Shown here: piece by piece, positions 14,250-20,054 of the stretch | How positions within the stretch are numbered: the stretch's first letter is position 1 | Layout: each line of letters opens with the position of its first letter | Assembly (NCBI GenBank): GCA_003488415.1 | Contig: DNLQ01000234.1 | Location: 1-22,388 of the forward strand | Origin: Ruminococcus sp. | GTDB lineage: Bacteria > Bacillota > Clostridia > Oscillospirales > Ruminococcaceae | DNA: 22,388 nt | Direction: 5' to 3' | Notes under the pieces: generated by a model | The model's database searches: none | What the model was told of the DNA's origin: nothing | Seen by the model: the letters and a program-made list of their open reading frames with translations, nothing else | Position numbers and translations under genes: made by a program

Positions 14250-15908
14250 TTATAAATATGCGCTGTCAGAGTGGAAATGCCGTTTGGTCTTCTGATGTTT
14301 TTTCCTTTCACGTTTATTATCATACATCAGCTGATCTGCACGCTGCAACGCTCCGCTGACTGATCTGTCGCCGGACGGATCGAAAACGGCAAAGCCCTTC
14401 GATATCCACACCTGTTTCCACGGCTCATCTGCCGATGAATTGATCTCCTCTGTGATATTATCGAACTGTTCCAGGAGCGATCCGATGTTACTGTAATCCT
14501 CGTTTTTCAGAATGACGGCGAATTCATCACCGCCGATCCTGAACACAGGACTGTGCTTGAACACTTCGCATATAGTACCGGAGGCTGTCTTCAGGTATAT
14601 ATCACCCTTGTCATGTCCGTATCTGTCATTTATCACTTTAAGGTTATCACAGTCGAATACTCCTATCGCAAATTCTGTATCTTCATTCCCGGTATTGATC
14701 TGTTCCTGAAGCTCATCGAGGACTTTGGAAAAAGCACCCTTATTTTTAACGTGGGTAAGTGCGTCGATAAATACCTGACCGCTCAGATCGTTAATGTGTG
14801 CCTTCACATTATCCGACAGGTTTTTGAATGACCTCGTGAGTCTGCCCAGTTCATCATCCTTGTCGTAGGACAGGATAAAGTCATAATTTCCCTTATCCAC
14901 CTTTTCGGCTGCCTCGGTAAGCTGCTCAAGCGGTCTTGTTATCCGTCTTGTGTAGAGCATCAGAAAGAGACTTGCTACCATCAGCACTACAACGGCACCA
15001 ATTGTGATATTTAAAACAAGTCCCTGCCAGTCACCCTTCGTTTCGGAGATAGGGACAGTGACATTCAGACGCATACCATTGCTCAAGGTCTTCCATACCG
15101 CCTCTTTTTCCTCTCCGTTATATGTATACCTTACAAAAGTGCTTGTGTCATTTGTACTGTACGGCACTTCATATGCTGTACCCGAAGGCATATCCGTCAC
15201 ATCTATATACGGATGATAGAAGATCTTTCCGTCTGCATCGCTCAGAAAAGCATATCCGCTGTCGTAGAGCCGTATGCCGTTGACCTCATCTGCCATTGTA
15301 GAATAATCAACTTCTATGCCGACTACCCCGATGAACTGTCCCTTCCAATAAACCGGTGCATCGTAGGATATCACACGAACATCGAGATTATCTGTGATAT
15401 AGGGCGGGAGCCAGATGGGATCGCCTTCATGCTTAGGAACAGTGAACCATACCAGCTTTGAGGTATCCTCCACATCATACTGTGTGATATCGGTCACTTC
15501 ATGCTCCTCGAATCCATTCCCGGTAAGATCGGTGTACCAGAATCCTTTTACCGATGACGAGACCGACGGATCAATACGATAATAATAAGTAAGGATACCT
15601 TTTGTCTTTGAAGCCATCATGCCAAAATACTTCCGGGTATTCTCCATATGCTTCTCAAGCTGTTCATCCTCCGTCCCGTCCAGGTCTTCTTCTGCGAAGG
15701 ATTTGACCTTTAATACGGAGTTCTGAACGCTGTCAAAATAATAATCAAGGCTCCGTTCTCCCGATTCACACAGCATCAGGAGCAGCTGATCTGATTTGTG
15801 GCTCTCGGTTCTTCGTATGAATATTGCGCTGAGTAATGTGACGATCACAAGAGCTGCGAGTATCACGCAAAGCATTGTTACGGTTATTCTTGTTCTTAAT
15901 GAATGCAT
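14250..15908 (-). CDS. Diguanylate cyclase with extracytoplasmic dCache-like sensor (dCache-HAMP-GGDEF)
   Basis: Membrane receptor of 552 residues that should make cyclic di-GMP. Order: transmembrane helix 1 (about 8-31); extracytoplasmic sensor of about 270 residues with Cache-type features (FWYTDLTG, GVVGIEVDYS, FLSDADGKIFYHP); transmembrane helix 2 (about 305-326); HAMP (about 327-380; RRITRPLEQL, DELGRLTRSF); GGDEF domain (about 385-540) with an intact GGDEF at 459-463. The RxxD inhibitory site normally found five residues before GGDEF is absent (FKHS at that place), so product feedback through that site is not expected. ATG 15908 follows GGAGGAGGAAGG. A candidate small ORF overlaps its first 13 nt. 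The ligand is unknown. Confidence 0.93.
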   Translation of the reverse strand: MHSLRTRITVTMLCVILAALVIVTLLSAIFIRRTESHKSDQLLLMLCESGERSLDYYFDSVQNSVLKVKSFAEEDLDGTEDEQLEKHMENTRKYFGMMASKTKGILTYYYRIDPSVSSSVKGFWYTDLTGNGFEEHEVTDITQYDVEDTSKLVWFTVPKHEGDPIWLPPYITDNLDVRVISYDAPVYWKGQFIGVVGIEVDYSTMADEVNGIRLYDSGYAFLSDADGKIFYHPYIDVTDMPSGTAYEVPYSTNDTSTFVRYTYNGEEKEAVWKTLSNGMRLNVTVPISETKGDWQGLVLNITIGAVVVLMVASLFLMLYTRRITRPLEQLTEAAEKVDKGNYDFILSYDKDDELGRLTRSFKNLSDNVKAHINDLSGQVFIDALTHVKNKGAFSKVLDELQEQINTGNEDTEFAIGVFDCDNLKVINDRYGHDKGDIYLKTASGTICEVFKHSPVFRIGGDEFAVILKNEDYSNIGSLLEQFDNITEEINSSADEPWKQVWISKGFAVFDPSGDRSVSGALQRADQLMYDNKRERKKHQKTKRHFHSDSAYL

Positions 15909-16045
15909 CGTCCTTCCTCCTCCGTTATCGTCCGTTTCAGCCGGCTGTTTTGAATATTCTTTTCAAACATTGTCCTTCGGAGCTGCACCATTGATAACCT
16001 CAGATACTTAGAGTCTGCGGTTTGATTTTTGTCTTTTTCCTCCAT
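15896..16045 (-). CDS. Candidate 49-aa upstream ORF overlapping the diguanylate cyclase start
   Basis: ATG at 16045 opens 49 codons ending in TAA at 15896, overlapping the cyclase gene by 13 nt in another frame. The peptide is strongly charged: it starts MEEKDKNQTADSKY, continues with KNIQNSRLKRT and ends EEEGRCIH. The cyclase's Shine-Dalgarno site lies inside its last codons. The ATG is only about 10 nt from the predicted transcription start and has no clear ribosome site, so translation would be nearly leaderless. It resembles nothing I recognise. It could be a leader peptide coupling translation to the cyclase, a small partner protein, or chance. Confidence 0.35.
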   Translation of the reverse strand: MEEKDKNQTADSKYLRLSMVQLRRTMFEKNIQNSRLKRTITEEEGRCIH

Positions 16046-16061
16046 GTCCGGTGCTGATTAG

Positions 16062-16090
16062 ATTATAACATATATACATGATTTGGTCAA
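16062..16090 (-). promoter_or_regulatory. Promoter of the diguanylate cyclase gene
   Basis: Minus-strand TTGACC (16090-16085), 17-bp spacer, TATAAT (16067-16062). The leader to the cyclase ATG is about 147 nt and holds the candidate 49-codon ORF. I see no cyclic di-GMP (GEMM) riboswitch in it. Confidence 0.82.
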
Positions 16091-16330
16091 GACTATTGGG
16101 CGATGAAGTTTTATTTTTAGTTATAGTGCACAAGGAGTAGGATGTCTGGATGACAGTGAACTGCACAGCTTTGTGAACACAGCACAAAAGCTCCTATGTC
16201 TGATCGGATCAGGCAGCGAACAGTCTTTATGATATGCCGATCATATGGAAAACATTTGTGTATACTAACGAAAATCATCCGGTAATAAATTGTTTGTTGT
16301 GGATAACAATACAAAAAATGCTTTTTATCA
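16091..16330. other. Intergenic region between divergent cyclase and AraC genes
   Basis: About 240 bp between two divergent promoters. I see only weak self-complementary pieces (AGGAG near 16133 with CTCCT near 16192; TGATC-G-GATCA near 16200) and no convincing gene, RNA or operator. Confidence 0.4.
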
Positions 16331-16359
16331 TTGACACCCGGGGATTGAAGTGATAATAT
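16331..16359 (+). promoter_or_regulatory. Probable promoter of the AraC-family regulator gene
   Basis: TTGACA (16331-16336), 17-bp spacer, TAATAT (16354-16359). The -10 is imperfect, and TATATT or TATAAG a little downstream are alternatives. Confidence 0.6.
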
Positions 16360-16400
16360 TTATATTGTTATAAGAAGCTAACACAAGAGGGGATGATAAA

Positions 16401-17228
16401 GTGCCTGAATACCAGCTGTTTCCCGATATAAAACTTATAATCGGCAAGTATGATACTACGTCCGTAATGAACGCAGCAGTAGTAAACTTCTGCATCAGCG
16501 GAATGTGTGAATATTCTGTCGGGCAGCAGTATTATTACCTGAAGGCTGACAACTGCATGGTTTTGCAGAACGTAAACTTCCCCGGAACGGGTATTTCATA
16601 TTCGTATGATTACCGCGGCATTACTTTGCTGATAGACTCACAGTACAGAGATGCTGCTTTTTCAGATTTTCTTGATATGCAGGAGCTGTTCAGAAAAATG
16701 TCTCGCAGAGAGAGGTGCATATTAAGTGCGGATGAAAAAATGCGGATGCTGTTTTCGGATATATACAAGGAACACAATTCTTCAAAAGCGGCTGTACTCA
16801 GGATAAAGGTGCTGGAGCTGCTGATGCTGCTGAATGAAAGGGAAATAGCAGTATGCGCACAGCAGGGACTTATAGAACAGATCGGAGAGTTTATATGCCG
16901 CAACACTTCAGATCACTACACTATTTCCGAGCTTTCAGAGATGTTCAGGATCAACCCCACTACTCTGAAAAGTATGTTCAGACAGGTTTTTGGCAGTCCT
17001 GTTTATTCGTATACAAAGTACAGAAAGATGTTCCGTGCAGCGGAGCTTATGTGTACCTCCGATATGAGGATAATAGATATTGCCGAGGAAGTAGGCTACT
17101 GCAACCCAAGCAAGTTTTCAGGAGCCTTCCGTGAAGTAATGGGAGTTAATCCTAAATATTACCAAATGGAGCATAAAAAGCTGTACGCCGACCGGAACTG
17201 CCTGATATCGGAAAATCTGACGTATTAG
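16401..17228 (+). CDS. AraC-family transcriptional regulator
   Basis: A 275-residue DNA-binding regulator starting at GTG 16401 with AGAGGGG about 8 nt upstream. The N-terminal part (1 to about 150) is an unassigned ligand or dimerisation domain. The C-terminal part (about 158-265) holds two helix-turn-helix motifs: first YTISELSEMFRINPTTLKSM, then IIDIAEEVGYCNPSKFSGAF followed by the family motif REVMGVNPKYYQ. It sits 103 bp before the small DUF6110-like gene and the metal ATPase gene on the same strand, and could regulate them or the divergent cyclase. The inducer is unknown. The tail after the HTH region is short and unremarkable. Confidence 0.92.
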   Translation: MPEYQLFPDIKLIIGKYDTTSVMNAAVVNFCISGMCEYSVGQQYYYLKADNCMVLQNVNFPGTGISYSYDYRGITLLIDSQYRDAAFSDFLDMQELFRKMSRRERCILSADEKMRMLFSDIYKEHNSSKAAVLRIKVLELLMLLNEREIAVCAQQGLIEQIGEFICRNTSDHYTISELSEMFRINPTTLKSMFRQVFGSPVYSYTKYRKMFRAAELMCTSDMRIIDIAEEVGYCNPSKFSGAFREVMGVNPKYYQMEHKKLYADRNCLISENLTY

Positions 17229-17269
17229 CATCACATACCAACCTTTTCTTTTCAGAGCGGAAAAACTTC

Positions 17270-17284
17270 ATTACATATGGTAAT
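17270..17284. promoter_or_regulatory. Short inverted repeat in the promoter region of the DUF6110-ATPase pair
   Basis: ATTAC-ATATG-GTAAT overlaps an AT-rich stretch with -10-like hexamers (TATAAG at 17290-17295, with a weak TTCATT 17 bp upstream). It may be an operator. It does not look like a Fur box. Confidence 0.3.
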
Positions 17285-17331
17285 ATAAATATAAGGAAAC
17301 AAACCTGTTCAAAAAATAATGAGGTGATCTT

Positions 17332-17628
17332 ATGAGATTTAATGATTTTCCGTGGAAAAAAATAGGTCTTTTTGCAGGCGGAGTACTTTTCGGTACAGCA
17401 GGTATAAGAGTGCTTTCAAGCAAGGATGCGAAGAAATGCTACACTCATGCAACAGCCGCTGTCCTTCGTGCAAAATCAAACGTGATGGAAACTGTAACAA
17501 CTGTCCGTGAGAACTGTGATGATATCCTTGCAGATGCAAAGGAGATCAACGAGCAGAGGATACTTGAAGAAGACGCTGCCGTCATTGAAGACGAGCTTGA
17601 GAAAGCTGTAGACACAAGTGAAGAATAA
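17332..17628 (+). CDS. Small DUF6110-like protein with one hydrophobic helix
   Basis: A 98-residue protein starting at ATG 17332 after GAGGTGAT. It has a hydrophobic, glycine-rich helix near the N-terminus (about 10-29; KIGLFAGGVLFGTAGIRVLS, with GxxxG-type spacing), then SKDAKKCYTHATAAVLRAK and an acidic, helical C-terminal half. From memory it matches small Clostridia proteins annotated DUF6110 that sit directly before heavy-metal P-type ATPases. It lies 49 bp before the ATPase gene here. Two cysteines (35 and about 62) are visible but there is no classical metal-binding motif. Function unknown; a membrane partner of the ATPase is likely, and a FezA-like role is possible. Confidence 0.8.
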   Translation: MRFNDFPWKKIGLFAGGVLFGTAGIRVLSSKDAKKCYTHATAAVLRAKSNVMETVTTVRENCDDILADAKEINEQRILEEDAAVIEDELEKAVDTSEE

Positions 17629-17633
17629 AACTG

Positions 17634-17662
17634 AAACAGACCGCTTTTGACGGTCTGTTTTT
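17634..17662 (+). terminator. Intra-operon terminator-like hairpin
   Basis: Perfect 10-bp stem AAACAGACCG / CGGTCTGTTT with loop CTTTTGA, ending in a short run of five T. It fills most of the gap between the small gene and the ATPase gene, and the ATPase ribosome site TAGGAGG starts 2 nt later. It probably causes partial termination, so the small protein would outnumber the ATPase. Confidence 0.7.
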
Positions 17663-17677
17663 ATAGGAGGACATACT

Positions 17678-19744
17678 ATGAAGTGTAAGATCATGCATGA
17701 ATCAAAGGGGCGTATGCGTGTACGCTTCTGTATAAAGCGGATGACACTGAAACAGGCTGATATAGCTGAATATTCGTTGTCAGCGATAATCGGAGTGACA
17801 CGGGTACAGGTGTTTGAGCGGACCTGCGATATCGTCATTGCCTATACCTGTCCGAGGGAGGAGATTATCCGTCAGCTCTCAGCATTCGCATTTGATGATG
17901 CGAAAAACGAAAACCTTGTACCTGAATGCACGGGCAGGGAACTGAACAGACAATACGAAGAAAAACTGGCGGCGGTGGCTATAAAACGCTTTGTGAATAA
18001 GCTCATACTTCCTGCACCTGTACGCAGGGCAATGGCGGTCGTAAATGCTGTAAAGTATATATTCCGAGGGCTTAAATGTCTGCTTAAAGGTAAGATGGAA
18101 GTGCCGGTGCTTGATGCAACTGCCATAAGTGTGTCACTTCTCCGGGGCGATTTCAAAACGGCAGGCTCGGTAATGTTCCTGCTGAATGTGGGAGATATCC
18201 TTGACGAGTGGACGCACAGAAAGTCTGTTGATGATCTTGCAAGGACAATGTCACTCGGAGTTGAACAGGTCTGGACAAAAACTGCCGGAGGACAGGAAGT
18301 CCTGATGCCTGTAAACGATGTGCGCAAAGGCGATATGATAATCGTAAGAACAGGATCTATGATACCTCTTGACGGAAAAGTAATATCAGGCGATGCAATG
18401 GTCAATCAGGCATCAATGACGGGTGAATCTGTGCCGGTCCATAAGTCTGAGGGAGCGTATGTCTATGCAGGAACTGTTGTCGAGGACGGAGAATGTACGG
18501 TATGTGTTGAAAACGCAACAGGCGGCGGACGCTATGACCGTATAGTTAAAATGATAGAAGAATCTGAGAAGATGAAATCAGCCGCAGAAGACAAGGCATC
18601 TCATCTTGCGGATAATCTGGTTCCGTGGAGCTTGGGTGGAACAGTCCTGACATGGCTGCTCACGAGAAATATCACCAAGGCGCTGTCAATACTTATGGTG
18701 GACTTCTCGTGCGCTCTTAAACTTGCGATGCCTGTATCGGTACTGTCAGCTATGCGTGAATGCAGCCGTGCAGGTATCACCGTAAAAGGCGGCAGATTTA
18801 TGGAAGCTGTTGCTGCGGCTGACACGATAGTTTTTGACAAGACCGGAACTCTCACACGTTCAGCCCCGAGGGTAGCAGAGGTAATAGCCTTCGGCGGGCG
18901 TGACAAAAACGAAATGCTGAGACTCGCTGCTTGCCTTGAGGAGCATTATCCTCATTCCATTGCAAATTCTGTTGTTGCTGAAGCTGCAAATAGAGGACTT
19001 ATACATGAGGAATTCCACTCAAAGGTTGAGTACGTTGTTGCACATGGTATATCAAGTACTGTTAACGGTGAAAGGGTGTTTATCGGCAGTCATCATTTCA
19101 TAATCGAGGACGAGAAGTGCTCGGAGCCTGATGAAGATACATACCGTGAGCTTCCTGCGGAGTATTCACATCTGTATCTTGCGATAGGCGGAGATGTTGC
19201 CGCTGTTATCTGCATTGAAGATCCGTTGCGTGAAGAGGCGGCTGACGTAATAGCAAAACTGCATGAGTCCGGCATTTCAAGAGTAGTAATGATGACAGGC
19301 GATAACGAGCGCACAGCAAGAGCAGTTGCTGAGAAGGTCGGTATTGACGAATACTACGCAGAGGTGCTTCCCGAAGATAAGGCTGCATTTATCCGTGCCG
19401 AGCATAAAGCCGGCAGAAAGGTAATAATGATAGGGGACGGCGTTAACGATTCTCCTGCACTCAGTGAATCCGATGCAGGCATAGCCATAAGCACAGGAGC
19501 TGCCATTGCCCGTGAAATAGCTGATATAACCATATCGGCAGACGACCTTTACACACTTGTGGAGCTGAAACGTCTGAGCAATGCTCTTATGAAGCGTATC
19601 AACAGGAATTACAGGACTATTATCGGCTTCAACGGCGGACTTATCGGTCTTGGAGTTCTTGGTGTACTTCCTCCTGCAACATCCGCACTTCTGCATAACG
19701 CTTCGACACTTGCAATAGGTCTGAGGAGTATGACCGATCTGTGA
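17678..19744 (+). CDS. Heavy-metal P1B-type ATPase with SCALKL transport motif (possibly FezB-like)
   Basis: Membrane ATPase of 688 residues. The N-terminal domain (1 to about 75; IMHESKGRMRVRF) resembles an HMA-like domain of the HMA_2 kind without a CxxC. The core has actuator motif TGES (about residue 248), phosphorylation site DKTGTLT (Asp387), the P1B His-Pro motif in HYPHSIA, TGDNERTA and GDGVND (586-591). The transport-site helix reads SCALKLAMP (344-352) instead of the CPC or SPC of copper, zinc or cobalt pumps, so those metals should not be assumed. The SCA form matches what I recall of P1B-6 ATPases, including FezB of iron-storing ferrosomes. It is preceded by TAGGAGG and follows the DUF6110-like gene. 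P-type ATPase identity is certain, metal unknown. Confidence 0.92.
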   Translation: MKCKIMHESKGRMRVRFCIKRMTLKQADIAEYSLSAIIGVTRVQVFERTCDIVIAYTCPREEIIRQLSAFAFDDAKNENLVPECTGRELNRQYEEKLAAVAIKRFVNKLILPAPVRRAMAVVNAVKYIFRGLKCLLKGKMEVPVLDATAISVSLLRGDFKTAGSVMFLLNVGDILDEWTHRKSVDDLARTMSLGVEQVWTKTAGGQEVLMPVNDVRKGDMIIVRTGSMIPLDGKVISGDAMVNQASMTGESVPVHKSEGAYVYAGTVVEDGECTVCVENATGGGRYDRIVKMIEESEKMKSAAEDKASHLADNLVPWSLGGTVLTWLLTRNITKALSILMVDFSCALKLAMPVSVLSAMRECSRAGITVKGGRFMEAVAAADTIVFDKTGTLTRSAPRVAEVIAFGGRDKNEMLRLAACLEEHYPHSIANSVVAEAANRGLIHEEFHSKVEYVVAHGISSTVNGERVFIGSHHFIIEDEKCSEPDEDTYRELPAEYSHLYLAIGGDVAAVICIEDPLREEAADVIAKLHESGISRVVMMTGDNERTARAVAEKVGIDEYYAEVLPEDKAAFIRAEHKAGRKVIMIGDGVNDSPALSESDAGIAISTGAAIAREIADITISADDLYTLVELKRLSNALMKRINRNYRTIIGFNGGLIGLGVLGVLPPATSALLHNASTLAIGLRSMTDL

Positions 19745-19812
19745 GACAACAGCAACCGTGTTATATAAAAAGGTGAACCGAACCCAGAAGGAAGTCAAAG
19801 GATAATAAATAA

Positions 19813-19851
19813 CAGCAAAGCGACTAAGCGGTAAGCCTGGTCGCTTTGCTG
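19813..19851. terminator. Long hairpin after the ATPase gene
   Basis: Perfect 12-bp stem CAGCAAAGCGAC / GTCGCTTTGCTG with a 15-nt loop. The plus-strand tail (CATTTAAC) is a weak T tract, so it may act as an mRNA 3' end stabiliser or as part of a double terminator with the next hairpin. Confidence 0.6.
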
Positions 19852-19873
19852 CATTTAACTATAACACAGGTCC

Positions 19874-19896
19874 ATGCTGCTCCGCAGCATTTTTTG
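19874..19896 (+). terminator. Intrinsic terminator downstream of the ATPase gene
   Basis: Stem ATGCTGC / GCAGCAT with loop TCC followed by TTTTT. It lies 130 nt after the ATPase stop codon. Confidence 0.8.
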
Positions 19897-19957
19897 TAAA
19901 GTGTCTTACTTCTATGGTGACAATACAATAAGCTGCCATTAAAGAAATTGTCTATTC

Positions 19958-19987
19958 TTGACAGTCTTATGTACATTATGGTATAAT
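19958..19987 (+). promoter_or_regulatory. Promoter of the GH9 cellulase gene
   Basis: TTGACA (19958-19963), 18-bp spacer, TATAAT (19982-19987), about 60 nt before the GGAGG ribosome site and ATG 20055. Confidence 0.85.
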
Positions 19988-20054
19988 AGTTTTATCAATA
20001 TGACTTACTCTCTCCTGACAGGAATAATTGGCCATGAAAATATGGAGGTGTATC

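Noticed and set aside
15909..16055. Possible cyclic di-GMP (GEMM) riboswitch in the diguanylate cyclase leader
   Set aside because: No GEMM core sequences or matching stems are visible.
16117..16314. 65-codon minus-strand frame in the cyclase-AraC gap
   Set aside because: No ribosome site, no domain, and no fit to either promoter.
16350..16373. Fur-box-like TGATAAT before the AraC gene
   Set aside because: Only one half-site fits; the opposite half is missing, so iron control through Fur is not supported here.
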